A stretch of 64,000 bases of DNA from Owenia fusiformis (lineage: Eukaryota > Annelida > Polychaeta > Sabellida > Oweniidae), in contig CAIIXF020000008.1 in the NCBI GenBank assembly GCA_903813345.2, forward strand, positions 33,568,867-33,632,866. The letters are read 5' to 3'. This document shows positions 23,176 to 36,098 of this stretch, piece by piece. Under the pieces are notes generated by a model. The model had not been told where the DNA came from, did no database searches, and was given only the letters and a program-made list of their open reading frames with translations. How positions within the stretch are numbered: the first letter of the stretch is position 1; each line of letters starts with the position of its first letter. The position numbers and the translations under genes were made by a program.

Positions 23176-24880
23176 ATACACATCATAAGATGTCATAATA
23201 AATTAGCAAATGAGCTAATTTGCATATGAGCTAATTGCATATTTATTGCTTCATTATGATACAAATATGAATTTGAGTCGAGGAATAATGAGTGGAATTT
23301 GCCTAATATCGTATTACATCTATTAACAATATTCAAATGGTTGCTATGGAAACTGGCATTTGACATTATTGGTGACTAATTTGAGACTGGGAAACAAGTG
23401 GATTTGAAAAGATTGGGTCATTAGTTTTACAACGGTACCTTATTTGTGCCTTTTCCTCTCATTTGTACAAATTTCATTTTCCGACCTACATTCTAGTAGC
23501 CTTACCATGCGGTATGAAAAAGTTTATTTCTCAAAATTCAATAAACCTATCATTTCAATATTACAAAGGAATAATAAATGTAATGTTGGTCCATCGTTAT
23601 AAATTATAGGACATTTTCTAGAAGGTCCCATCATGATAAAAACACATATTCAAATTATTATATGCAAAATTTGAGAGATTTTTTTCTATATTTTCTGGGT
23701 TTGTAAGGGTTAAAAAGAAGACAAATGAACTTTTTCTTTGTTAAATTAATATTATTATCTAGGAAAAACAATATCCAATTGTGGTCAAGCTAAATAATGT
23801 AAAAATAAGACCTCAACTTTAAGAAATATGTTTTTTAGTCCTGCACTCATAAATTGAAGGGGGTGGGGTAGGGGGTATCTTCGATTCAAATTTTAACATT
23901 GTTCCACTATTTCGATTTTGGTAGATTTTTAGTATGTATTTCAAGGTTAATAAATGTAAATAACTAACCTATTTTGATATCTATTGCAATTTGTTTTGGG
24001 TTAAGCTATTTTTCTCATTAGTTTGACTGGGCTATTAGTATTGCTAGACAAAGTAGACATATACTGGCACAGCCTTATGCCCCAAACGAAAGGTGGTAAT
24101 ATTAAATAGCACTGGCTAACCTCGTTTATCTGTTTATTGCCTGAAACAATGTATAGATTCCATGTTCAGTACCAGTATACTGTACTAGAAATGACCTAAG
24201 CTTATGATCGACAATGTTTGAACTGTGACAATCTAGAAATATTAACATTTGGCATTTTAATACAGAAATTGTATTCCATTATCAAGATATTTGAACACAT
24301 TTCATAAAAAACAAGGATTTTCACTATAAATGGCAGCTTTTGTGTATGTCCCACTAAGGTGATCCCATTGTCCAATAACGCAGATGCGAGTAGGTAGTTA
24401 CCAGATTCACCACCAGGTGGCTCGTTCGGGTCAGATAGCATGGCGGGTATAGGAGAAAGTTCCCTTAAACTTAAATCACATCTGTTTTAATGATTCAATT
24501 TTCATATAACCCTTATGTATCTAATAGTTATGCAAACTGAAATATGTCCAGTAAAAGAAAATGTTATCTATCCAATACAAGAAAAGATATTTCACTTTTT
24601 GTGATTTTGTATCATGGGGTCTATGGGGAATCAACCCGAACAAGAAGTCACATTTTCAAAAAAAATTAATTTTTCAAAGTTGATAAACAATTTTCGAAAC
24701 CATATTTTTAGATGTACTTTTACATGCAGATTTCAAATATGACATCACTTTGACTGAATTTTGAATTTTTAATGACGTAAATCAAGATTATTTCTACTCG
24801 CATCTGGGTTATTCTTTGTTTTTATCTTTTGGACAGTTCATGCAATCTTACATGATATATACAGAATATTACATCATTTT
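23176..24880. other. No gene; contains inverted-repeat partners
   Basis: Holds the right partners of two inverted repeats: 23855-24040 (with 19833-20010) and about 24510-24800 (with 15281-15560). A 79-residue minus frame at 24202-24441 has no recognisable features. Confidence 0.45.
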
Positions 24881-25010
24881 GAGTGATATCATTTTTATTT
24901 CCGAGTTGATATCAAATATCAACACGAGTGAGCGAAGCGAATGAGTGTTGATATCTGATATCTACGAGGCGATAAAATGAGATCACGAGAAATTATGTGA
25001 TATTGGGTTT
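24881..25010. repeat. Imperfect palindrome with GAGTGAGCGAAGCGAATGAG centre
   Basis: GAGTGATATCATTTTTATTT on the left faces ATAAAATGAGATCAC on the right, and TGATATCAAATATCAACAC faces GTGTTGATATCTGATATC. The same general layout (ATATC arms around a C/G-rich centre) occurs at 5.9 and 8.5 kb, so these look like members of related miniature elements. Confidence 0.6.
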
Positions 25011-25681
25011 ATCCCATGATTACAATCACCTTGTGATGTTCTGATCCAATTTCCAGGACATTGGCAGACAATGTAAACTAGAAATTAGAATATCAATTGA
25101 ATATTTGAAACACTTTATTTTAACAATTAAAAGTAAATAACATGATATAGTTCGTCATAAATACCATTTTTAATCGTTAGTTTGCAGCCTTCTAATCAAA
25201 TTATATACACAATCGTAATTCAATACACCAATGAAACTTAAAGAGAATAAATTAACGGACCTATTTTCTCAAAAGAGAATAAATTATCTGACCTAATTTC
25301 CAACAATATTGTGGCGCGAAATGCAAATGTGATATCACACGGATATGCGTGAGATAAACGATATCACACGCATATGAGTTTGATAAACGATTTTCTGGAA
25401 AATATCAAACGGATTTCAATAATATCAGAAATATCAATAGCTGTTATTGTACAGATAACACATTAATCGTGGGATAAATACTAGTACTAGATATACTTGT
25501 AGAACTACAAATGAGGAGGGAATAATCATTCACTGCAATTTTGGAATCAAATATAAGTGAAATATAGTTGGAATAAGAGTATTATTCTGACATAATGACT
25601 GAGGAAGGTATAACATATTATGGGCATGCTATTTTGATTGCACCAACCAGTATCAAAGTATACCACTACTTTCAGTGCAGG

Positions 25682-26984
25682 TGTAACATTCCCTCAACTC
25701 ATTGTGGTAGCGTGGTTAAAAGAGAGGGAGATGTTATAGATTAAATTATGAATTTATTCTTAGTTAATTATGGGGGGTGTAAAACATCTGTCCTTACAAT
25801 GAGTCTTATAAGAAATAAACTTTTATGTCGAAAGAAAGATGGCGTTCTAGTAAAAATCTCTACATCTTGATTATACTTGGAATTGTCTCATGAAAGGGGG
25901 GGATAATATCACCTTAAGAAATATAACACAACAAAAGTTTTAAATAAAGAAACATATTTACAGGTGTATATTTTAAGATATAAAACATAACAATGACAAC
26001 AGTACAGTAAAAATTAGTTATGGATATTCAAATTGTATTCTGGGAGAAGTCTTTGTATATGAAGTGACTAACATGGACTAACAATGACTAGCACGAATTA
26101 TAACAAGTGACTAACACGAGCTAACAAGTGACTAGCAAGTGACTAGAAAGTGACTAGCAAGTGACTATCACGTGACTAGCAAGTGACTAACAAGTGACTA
26201 ACACGAGCTACATGGTTGGAAATTTGCAATATGACTGCCGGAATTTCCAGAGACTGGGAAAGCTGGACTGTGGGGTACTTTGGGAAGGGGAAATACATCT
26301 CTCTAATAGGATACATGGTCCTGGGACTAGAGTAGATGTAAAGGGGATCCTGGGAAACTTTTGGGCCGGAGCATTATATACATTTCAAGGTAACTTTCAT
26401 GTCAAATCTCATAACAGAATGTCATAAAACATATATCAATTTGTTGATCATCATTTGATTAATACAAATATATATTTACCTAACACCAATAGAGTCGAAA
26501 TACTGCAAAATCGATCGAAACGCAGGAGATATATCCATTAGCAGCCTTACAGTTGAAATCTAAACAGAACACAAACCAAACTTCTCAACTGAGGAAAACC
26601 TTACGCCGAATACTAACTTAACAAACAAAAGTATTTCATACCTAATACTGATACCAAAATATGATGAACATAAATAAACACGTTTAAGAAGCTGTGATTA
26701 AAGTAAATTGCTTACAATTAATGCTTGAATTACTGGATCAAATCTTGGGACTATATTCTGCACTATTTGCAGTTAAATATTAATACGCCCTCACTGAAAA
26801 GTATGTATTTGGAGATTGGCATTCTTCTTGAGAGTGAATATCAGCTGAATGCATATAAACATACAACTTATGAACAATTAAAGTTAAAATCTAATTAAAT
26901 ACAGAGATAAGTACAGTAACAGCACACCAAATAATAAGAGAAATTATGTTATAAGTATATATGAATTTGGTGGGTTGTTACACA
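25682..26984 (-). mobile_element. LTR (3' LTR in element orientation)
   Basis: 1303 bp, matching 29379-30681 without a difference that I noticed. Read on the minus strand it begins TGTGTAACAACCCACC and ends GAATGTTACA. Directly before it on the minus strand is a purine tract (AAAGAGGGAAG), as expected for a polypurine tract. It contains a 10 bp minisatellite (26059-26208, AAGTGACTAG-type). The 77-residue frame at 26194 is the same in both LTRs and shows no protein features. Confidence 0.9.
26059..26208. repeat. 10 bp minisatellite inside the LTR
   Basis: Imperfect repeats of AAGTGACTAG / AAGTGACTAACACG. The same block is at 29756-29905 in the other LTR. It may serve as an element-specific regulatory array, but nothing in the sequence proves this. 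Confidence 0.75.
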
Positions 26985-29378
26985 GCTTCCCTCTTTAATA
27001 AGTGTTCGACCCGAACATGCTTTAAAAATAAAAAATAGAAGTCCATAATTTGATAAACATGTAATGTCAGCATTTAAAATTATAGTTATTTCACACTGTC
27101 ATTATTTTATTAGTCTATATATTGCTGCATTCTTCTCTGGATCTGCAATATCAAAGTTCAAAAGTTTATTCACTGCAGTTCTAGTCTCTCCCATCTCTGT
27201 TTATACATTATATGATTATGGCTACGTGTTTTCAATAGTTCTTTAATGTTCAACAGATTCCCGGAAAAATACATGAGAGGTTGACAGGTCTGTTAATTGT
27301 AGTTGTGAATCATCAGCCTGCATCTAGTTAAGTTGACATCTTCTGTTCTGCATCCCTGAAACATTGCTACACAGACATCCTATCGTGTAGTAGCAATACG
27401 CCAGAAAGTAAACCAATAACGGGCCAGGGTCACACCATCGGTACATAAGTCAATTTTTCATATTCTCACAAATAAGGGACATGGGACACATCTTCTCATC
27501 TACAGGGGCAATTTGAATGATCAACTCATTTCTACGGGGATTATGATATCGGTCTTGGGTTATTCGTAACATTGGGATAAATATAGTAACATTCGTTTCC
27601 AGGTATCTCGGGACAATGGGATTTTCCTAAGGGACATCCATTCTTATCGGGTCTAACTGGGACTTTTGGACTAATAATGAGATACTGTTTCAGAGAAACA
27701 ATATGTATTCAAGTTTCATAGAAACCTTCTAATTTGAATTCTATTTGAATTCGTTCACCACGGGACCAATGGCTCCATCTTTTGGAACTATATGGAATAA
27801 TGGGACAGCTTGGGACTATTAAGCACTAATTCAGTATTTATTAAAACATTACTTGTCTGTACTTGGTCTACTTGAACAACATCCACCTTGTTAATTCAAT
27901 AAGAACAATGTCTGACTGTTCCGGGACTATTTATATTCTATAAGAATATAATATTTACATTATGTACACTGTCTAAGGGGCTATTCTAACCAGTCTCCAG
28001 CTGGCTGTACCTTAATCACTACTTTGAATTCTTTACCCAAGGCAGCGAAAGTTTTGGGAAAAGTATCCTTTCTACATCGTTGAAATTGCTGATTTGTAGA
28101 GACAATGGCATCCGACGGATTTATTATTTACAAAAGGGCTACAGCAATACATTCAATACTTGGGGCGAACTTGGATTTCCACTGTTTCAGGACATTCAAC
28201 CCAGGTGGGGGCAATAACAATGCTTTAACGAAGTATGCTGGTCTTTTCTTTAAAGACAACAAGCTAGCTTTCACATCAACAACAGTCTCATGACTTTTCA
28301 GGAAGTCGCGACCCAGAATGCATGGATATTGAATTTCAGCAACATACATAGACTGTTGGAAATTAACCCCCTACTCAACAGATATTTAATAATCAATTTT
28401 CCGTGGGTGGGTAACTGACTACCATTGGCGACAGTTATGGCCGTAACTGCCTCGCTATCTGAAGGGACCTTATAAGACCACTTGGCCTAACTTATATGTA
28501 CATGACTCTTTGCCAATACACTTACTTTAACCCCTATTTTCAAAACAGTGGAGAACACTGCCTAATCATATAGACAATACTACCTAAACTTATAGGCAAT
28601 AACACACCTGAATTTCGTATCATCGGCCCCTTGACTATTTACAAAGATCTCATGTGGGCTGGGATGAGATCTTACTTACTGGTATATTCATTATATTTAT
28701 CTAAATAAGAGCACCTGAATGCTCAACTTCTTGGGTCGGTCTGGTGTACGCACTGTGGTTAGGACATGTGCCATGTTCTGTTGGTGGAGAGACAACAGAA
28801 TTAGTTATAATTGATGCCAGGGGTATTGACATCATGGACTATTGGAGATTTGGATACAGTGAGGAATATATCACATTTCATGACTGATATTATTGGACAC
28901 AGTCTGTGAGGTACTCGGACTTTAAGGTAACATTTACAGGGACGTCCATTGCCTCGTATGGGTGCGCGCGTACCCAAGCTATCTCTTAAATGCTCATTAT
29001 GTCCAGCATGACAAACAAAAAAGAGAAACTCACAAACAAGGGATGGACGGGGATATTAATATATCATGATAATTTGTTACAAGGGCCTTTATGGGCATCG
29101 TTCAATAACAATGGTTTCACTGTAATTGAATAAAATGGTATGCAAGGTGGGGGAACATACCATAAAGGTGTATAATGGAGGTGGCCACTATAACAGGAAG
29201 TAGATTTAGGGAAAACTACTTCATCAATCAAAAGGGGCAGTCCCTATGGTAGGCTATGGGGACTGGGTGGTCTGAATAGTTTCACTGTAGGTAACTAAAA
29301 ACGGACATGTGATCCGGACATGGAAAAATGTGGGTTTTGATGGGGCAGGACCTATCAAAATCCGACGCTGCCAGCCAG
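26985..29378 (-). mobile_element. Internal region of the LTR element, coding capacity lost
   Basis: Only 2.4 kb. On the minus strand, five bases after the 5' LTR, TGGCAGCGTCGGAT fits a tRNA primer-binding site: it starts with TGG and is complementary to a CCA end preceded by a T-arm-like ATCAAAATCC. No long gag or pol frame is present, only the protease remnant listed separately. I found no clear target-site duplication (left flank GCAGG, right flank GACAC). Confidence 0.75.
28128..28450 (-). pseudogene. Retropepsin remnant of a Ty3/Gypsy-type pol
   Basis: Minus-strand translation gives VTVANGSQLPTHGK-like residues (the ADGS-type strand), then after a frame slip YPCILGRDFLKSHETVVDVK (28349 downward), which fits the conserved ILG-x-DFL end of retroviral-type proteases. 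The catalytic DTG/DSG triplet is not seen upstream, and stops interrupt the frame. The reading direction agrees with the primer site and purine tract. Confidence 0.65.
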
Positions 29379-30681
29379 TGTAACATTCCCTCAACTCATT
29401 GTGGTAGCGTGGTTAAAAGAGAGGGAGATGTTATAGATTAAATTATGAATTTATTCTTAGTTAATTATGGGGGGTGTAAAACATCTGTCCTTACAATGAG
29501 TCTTATAAGAAATAAACTTTTATGTCGAAAGAAAGATGGCGTTCTAGTAAAAATCTCTACATCTTGATTATACTTGGAATTGTCTCATGAAAGGGGGGGA
29601 TAATATCACCTTAAGAAATATAACACAACAAAAGTTTTAAATAAAGAAACATATTTACAGGTGTATATTTTAAGATATAAAACATAACAATGACAACAGT
29701 ACAGTAAAAATTAGTTATGGATATTCAAATTGTATTCTGGGAGAAGTCTTTGTATATGAAGTGACTAACATGGACTAACAATGACTAGCACGAATTATAA
29801 CAAGTGACTAACACGAGCTAACAAGTGACTAGCAAGTGACTAGAAAGTGACTAGCAAGTGACTATCACGTGACTAGCAAGTGACTAACAAGTGACTAACA
29901 CGAGCTACATGGTTGGAAATTTGCAATATGACTGCCGGAATTTCCAGAGACTGGGAAAGCTGGACTGTGGGGTACTTTGGGAAGGGGAAATACATCTCTC
30001 TAATAGGATACATGGTCCTGGGACTAGAGTAGATGTAAAGGGGATCCTGGGAAACTTTTGGGCCGGAGCATTATATACATTTCAAGGTAACTTTCATGTC
30101 AAATCTCATAACAGAATGTCATAAAACATATATCAATTTGTTGATCATCATTTGATTAATACAAATATATATTTACCTAACACCAATAGAGTCGAAATAC
30201 TGCAAAATCGATCGAAACGCAGGAGATATATCCATTAGCAGCCTTACAGTTGAAATCTAAACAGAACACAAACCAAACTTCTCAACTGAGGAAAACCTTA
30301 CGCCGAATACTAACTTAACAAACAAAAGTATTTCATACCTAATACTGATACCAAAATATGATGAACATAAATAAACACGTTTAAGAAGCTGTGATTAAAG
30401 TAAATTGCTTACAATTAATGCTTGAATTACTGGATCAAATCTTGGGACTATATTCTGCACTATTTGCAGTTAAATATTAATACGCCCTCACTGAAAAGTA
30501 TGTATTTGGAGATTGGCATTCTTCTTGAGAGTGAATATCAGCTGAATGCATATAAACATACAACTTATGAACAATTAAAGTTAAAATCTAATTAAATACA
30601 GAGATAAGTACAGTAACAGCACACCAAATAATAAGAGAAATTATGTTATAAGTATATATGAATTTGGTGGGTTGTTACACA
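29379..30681 (-). mobile_element. LTR (5' LTR in element orientation)
   Basis: The other member of the pair, shifted by exactly 3697 bp. The near-identity implies recent insertion or recent gene conversion. Its minisatellite lies at 29756-29905. Confidence 0.9.
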
Positions 30682-31298
30682 GACACCGTCCCTTAAGTCA
30701 GAATGTTTGTTGTTCCTAAAAAACAATCCATATTTTCCTTAATATTCCGAATGCTATGGAGGTTTGGGTTCCTTCAAGTACCTGTATGGCAAAATGAAAT
30801 TTGACAAGTTAGTGAAGACACAATGAAAAAACATTGAGTTATAGACTTTGGAAAGTATATCATCATCCTACAAAAACAGGGCTCGAGAAATCGTTTTTTA
30901 CGGGAATCTCCCATGAAAAACTCCCATAACTGCTACTATTGTAATTTTTACTGTTTACCGAAAATGGCTGTTAACCACCTGTATTCTTTCTACCGTACAC
31001 CTATGAAATCTCCCATATTTTTGCTGAAATCTTCCATAAAATCTTCCTTATCTTTGCTGAAATCTACCATATTTTTTGACAAGGCTGTGACCTTGATTAT
31101 TAGAGTAGCACTTCTTCCTTTTTTGCATTTCTTCCTTTTATACTCTCAGTTTCAGCCAGGAAAATGTAAGTCTTTTGTAATGTAAAGACTGAGTGAACAC
31201 ACCCTCGTTATTACTTGTTCAGAGCCGACTTACACGCATATCAGTCCAATCACCAGTCTAATTACTCATTAATTTTGTCATATCGTTTTGTTTCCTGA
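30682..31298. other. No gene seen
   Basis: A 90-residue plus frame (30913-31185) contains a repeated TCTCCCATATTTTTGCTGAA-like segment and no family signature. I regard it as chance. Confidence 0.4.
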
Positions 31299-32572
31299 TT
31301 GTATTTAACTAAATCTTGTTCTTCATGTCAATTAAATAGACCCAAAAAGGCCCGTAGCCAGGATTTGCCAAGGGGGGGTGTTCACTTTTCGGAAAATTCC
31401 AGGGGGGGTTCACTTTTGATAATTTTGGTCCGTAGATGGCCAAAATCACATAAAAAGTGCTCAGAATGGTGAAAAACTGCATGATTTTGAAAGAATTTCT
31501 GGCCAGGGGGGGGGGACCGATCGAACCCCCCTGGCTACGGGCCTGGTATACTAGATTAGAGAGGTTTCGCAAAACGTTTTTTAGCTCCACGGATCCGTAT
31601 CCGTAACGTATTTATCAGATTTATGCGTAGTCAGTTCAATTTATATGTGAAATGATACGGAAAACACGAAAAATGAGGCTTTTCTACGTTGGTCATTTAC
31701 GTATCCGATTTTACCCTTCGATTATATTGTTTTTAGTTCTAAAGGTATCACTATATGAACAAGCACAGTGTGCTGTGTATAATTTGACTAAACTTTGATG
31801 AATGAATTTGTTTATTGTTTGAAATAAATCGAGTTTTTCAAATGGTATATTCAATTCATTTTACACTGTATGGAATGGTATTGCAATAATTACAGTGTCA
31901 CATGTTTCGCACAACGTTTTAACTACCCCTTTTAACTAATTGTATTTAACTAAATCTTGTTCTTCATGTCAATTAAATAGACCCAAAAAGGCCCGTAGCC
32001 AGGATTTGCCAAGGGGGGGTGTTCACTTTTCGGAAAATTCCAGGGGGGGTTCACTTTTGATAATTTTGGTCCGTAGATGGCCAAAATCACATAAAAAGTG
32101 CTCAGAATGGTGAAAAACTGCATGATTTTGAAAGAATTTCTGGCCAGGGGGGGGGGACCGATCGAACCCCCCTGGCTACGGGCCTGGTATACTAGATTAG
32201 AGAGGTTTCGCAAAACGTTTTTTAGCTCCACGGATCCGTATCCGTAACGTATTTATCAGATTTATGCGTAGTCAGTTCAATTTATACGTGAAATGATACG
32301 GAAAACACGAAAAATGAGGCTTTTCTACGTTGGTCATTTACGTATCCGATTTTACCCTTCGATTATATTGTTTTTAGTTCTAAAGGTATCACTATATGAA
32401 CAAGCACAGTGTGCTGTGTATAATTTGACTAAACTTTGATGAATGAATTTGTTTATTGTTTGAAATAAATCGAGTTTTTCAAATGGTACGTTCAATTCAT
32501 TTTACACTGTATGGAATGGTATTGCAATAATTACAGTGTCACATGTTTCGCACAACGTTTTAACTACCCGTA
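31299..32572. repeat. 641 bp tandem duplication
   Basis: TTGTATTTAACTAAATCTTG starts copies at about 31299 and 31940. The copies differ at only a few bases (for example TATATG versus TATACG). Each contains a GGCCCGTAGCCAGG...CCTGGCTACGGGCC miniature element and a segment starting GAGAGGTTTCGCAAAACG. The second copy ends at about 32567 (ACTACCC). Confidence 0.9.
31349..31545. mobile_element. GTAGCCAGG-family miniature element
   Basis: TIRs GGCCCGTAGCCAGG and CCTGGCTACGGGCC, with long G runs just inside the left arm and C runs inside the right. A second copy from the tandem duplication is at 31990-32186, and an independent copy is at 54355-54560. About 200 bp, no coding capacity. Confidence 0.8.
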
Positions 32573-32752
32573 TCGAAATCCATAACGCATCGATGGAGTA
32601 AAAGTGTACTCAATACATTTGTGATACCAACAGCAATACCGAAAGTACGTAAACTAACACTTTCTGTGCGTAGTTGTCTCCGTATCTATTTTGTCCTTCA
32701 AATCTTGATACATTTTTCCCTAAATGTATAATTTTAGTAACACACATAGTAT

Positions 32753-32837
32753 AGATATGAGCCCCCTCTAAATATTGGGTGCGGAGGAGCTCCATAAACG
32801 TACCTCCGCACCCAATATTTAGAGGGGGCTCATATCT
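32753..32837. repeat. Perfect palindrome, 35 bp arms
   Basis: AGATATGAGCCCCCTCTAAA opens the left arm (32753-32787), whose exact reverse complement is 32803-32837, with a 15 bp loop. GCACCCAATATTT from this palindrome recurs at about 33183, so a related fragment lies nearby. Confidence 0.9.
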
Positions 32838-33491
32838 GAAGAACATTTCCGAATTTTTATAAAATCACACAGATACTGCCTGGCTTCCAAGATGCAAAAA
32901 TAATTTGCATGGGTAGTGTATCTTGAACACCATTTTTTATGAATGCTGGGGACGCAGTATTAAAAGGATAGTCTCAAAATATATAGGTCTGGGAAATGTT
33001 TAAGGCATACTGCGTCGCTATAAAATGAATTGCTTTACTATTTTCACAATTTTATTGATATTTGGTGTCAAATACACATATCTTGGTAAATTTGAAGTCC
33101 CAAAACGGCTTAGTTTCAGAAATATCCCAATTTTAATTTCAAAAATGACCGTTAGCTCCGCACCCTCCGCTCATTTGCGCCGCACCCAATATTTCCCACA
33201 GGCTTTGTCTGCATAGGGTGTAATAGCCTGTCGATAAATTTGATTATAAGCTAGGGGCCTGTAATTTTTACGAATAAAGCTTTAGTCACATTTACTAATA
33301 GGCAGATGTAAGGTCTATCGTTTCTGAGGTCAATAGTAATACCGTAGTCAATTTCTTAGGGACATCAAACCAATGGTTAGCAGCTAGGCCACCTGAATAT
33401 ATATTTTGTGCCTTAAGTCACGCTCCGAATTCATATAGAGCAGGGTCTTGGGCTTAGTTTGAGTATAGTAGCTTGTTCCTGACCTCGACAA
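32838..33491. other. No gene seen
   Basis: Spacer before the inner end of the right 2.5 kb arm. Short frames only. Confidence 0.4.
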
Positions 33492-36000
33492 TGAATGTGA
33501 TATTGGTCTAAAGATGGCGCCCCGCATCACTCTTGCCCGTATCCAGCTTGTGGCAAGGGGGGGGGGAGGTTTGGCTTAAAACTCCCGAGAAGTGCTCAGT
33601 ATGATGAAAAACTTAATGATTTTGAAATGCCAGGTAGCTTCTTCCCGTGGTATGACTTGAACACGCATCAAGTCATGCGATCTATGTCAAATAGTAAGCG
33701 GCCTCGTTTGGGGGTCCAGGGAGACTAGCGCCCTAAAGTTTAGTGCCCAAGCTTCCCCAAACCACCGTCAGTGATTATGTAACAGGTAGAGTATATTTCT
33801 TTGATCCTAGGATGATGATATTGGCGTATCATTTCCTATTTTCATTTTTGCAAAGACAGGCCTGACATCCAGATCCTGTAACGGATCTTCTCTCTTACAT
33901 ATGATTCACGGTAGGGGCCCCAGATGTTCCTAACTCTTGGGTAGTGATCCATGATGTGTTCTTCATTAGCAGCCTTGTGATGATAGGGAAGGGGGGTTGT
34001 AATTCAAGAACATATTCAGTAGATATCGGGTTGTCCCCGATTGTTTTGTGCGATTGTCTCCAGTTGGAATAACTTAGGTGAGTAAATCGGTATCAACGTT
34101 TCGTTTTGGTTTATTGGTTGTGCCTGTTTGTGTTTTGATTGGTTGAGTAAATCGATTGAGTATTTGACTAAGCCTGGTTGTGTAATGGTGGGTTAGTGTC
34201 AAGTAGGTATAGGTTTTGCCGAAATGTGTTGTGTACGTTTGAGACTAGGTTCTCTTCTGATGGTTGTTGTCTGGTGATTTAGTATCGGGTTGTGTCCCAT
34301 TGTGTTATGTTATACTTATAATGGGTTGTTTTCTCTTGTGAATATGCTCTGTTGGTTGGCTAGCTGGTTGTGGCTAGTCGGGTGAGGTATCTTGTTTTGT
34401 CTGATTGTGTTGTGTGATTGGCGTTGTCTCCAATTGGGTTAAGTTAGTTGTGTATCTCGGTATTACAATTTTAATGTATTTTTTTGCCTGTGCCTGATTT
34501 TGTTTTGATTGTTTGGTTTTGGGTTTTGAAAAATTGTGTTGTGTTACTTGAACAATGGGCTGTGTTTGCTTTTGTTGGTTTAACATTGGGTTGTGCCAAA
34601 TTGTGTGGTGATAATTTCACAGTTCGATGTGTTTTCATGGTTGTTAGTTTAGTTGTGTTTTATTGGTTGTGCCTGATTGTATATTTATTGTTTAGTGTTG
34701 GATTGTGCACAATTGTGTTGAGTTAATTCAACAATTGGTTGTGTTTGTCTTTGTTGTCTTATTATTGGGTTGTGACATATTGTGTTAATCTGACAGTTGG
34801 TTGTGTTTTGGTGGTTGTAAGTCAGGTTGAGCCATGCTGGCTTTGGTGCTGGGTTATGCTCTATTGCGTTCTGAGTATTTTGACACTGGGTTATGTTCTA
34901 TTGTACATGTTGCATGATTGGTGATCTAGGTTGTGTTTGGTTATAATAGGTTATATATGTCGAGTTGTGGGCTGTGTCCGATCAGGCTGTGGTGTTTATT
35001 GGGATAAGAAACAAATGGCCGGTTTAGGGTTCATCAGTTGATTTTATGTAGACCCCAAATGGGATATAGGGTATTACGATGGTGAGATATTCAACTGGTA
35101 TGGTAGGCGTTAGCTTCGCGTCGTTCTCTGATGAACTGGTCCCCTGTTGTTCAATGAATTCAAGAAAAACAATGCTAATTTACCTTTTTACATAATATAT
35201 TTTTTGTTGATTTCTCATACAAAACATACTTTTATTGCATAACCGATATATTTGTGTCGCTTTCTATGATCAAATATGTTACTTTGTTCCCCTCCTTAAT
35301 TTATATGAGGCATGGGTTTTCAACTAAAGCCCATGTATGAGGGGGTGGCTTATGTGAAAACTTATGGTTTCCGAATGCCTTGGCCTTGCCCAAGTCGCTA
35401 TCTTTTTATTTATTTTTTATTTGATCTTGAATTATTACCAAAATATACAGCTGCAAAAACATGAAATTAAAGGTCCATGTGCAGTATGGCAAGTGATTTT
35501 AGAAATGTTTACGCATTTTGTGGCATAATGCAGTCACTGCACGTCACTTAATGACCACTATTCAGCCTATCTGCTTTCAAACCCTTAAATATTCCCAAAG
35601 GTATAATTTGACACTGAATTGGTTATTGTAAACCGAGAAATAATCTTTTCTGGCCTAAAGGATATTCTTCATTTTGAAATTGATGTCATGAAATTAATAA
35701 ATGACACCTTAGGGATGAAAGGGTTAATATGTATTTTTGCACTCACCAAAAATACTTTTGGAGTTGTGATTCTGAAAGCTGACACTCCCAATGGTGTTTT
35801 GAAATCTTAGTGCTGATGAAGCCTTTTATTTGACCCTAGTTTTCACTACTATTAAACACAGATTGAGATGCGTTTATAATTACGTACTTCAAAAAACGAA
35901 CTGCGAAACGAAAATTATCGAAATACGTATCCGTAAACGTAACGAGATACGGATGCGGATACGTTTTAGCTAATTCGTTTTGCGAAACCTCTCTATTGTC
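33492..36000 (-). repeat. Right arm of the 2.5 kb inverted repeat
   Basis: Reverse complement of 16687-19195, ending CGTTTTGCGAAACCTCTCTA then TTGTC. Small differences include one short insertion in the repeat block near 34205. The G-rich strand of the CACAACC block is the plus strand here (GGTTGTG). Confidence 0.9.
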
Positions 36001-36098
36001 TTAACGCCCGCAATTAAACATTTAACGCCGTTAGTTTACGCCTGTATTTATGGCTGGCCAAATGGTACAATGTCACGTCATTATGTTAACGACCATAT

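Noticed and set aside
26194-26427. 77-residue frame present identically in both LTRs
   Set aside because: Identity comes from the LTR pair. It begins in a minisatellite, lies on the strand opposite to the element and has no protein features.
16687-36000. Polinton/Maverick transposon
   Set aside because: The length is similar, but no polymerase, integrase, ATPase or capsid frame is visible and no 6 bp target duplication flanks the arms.
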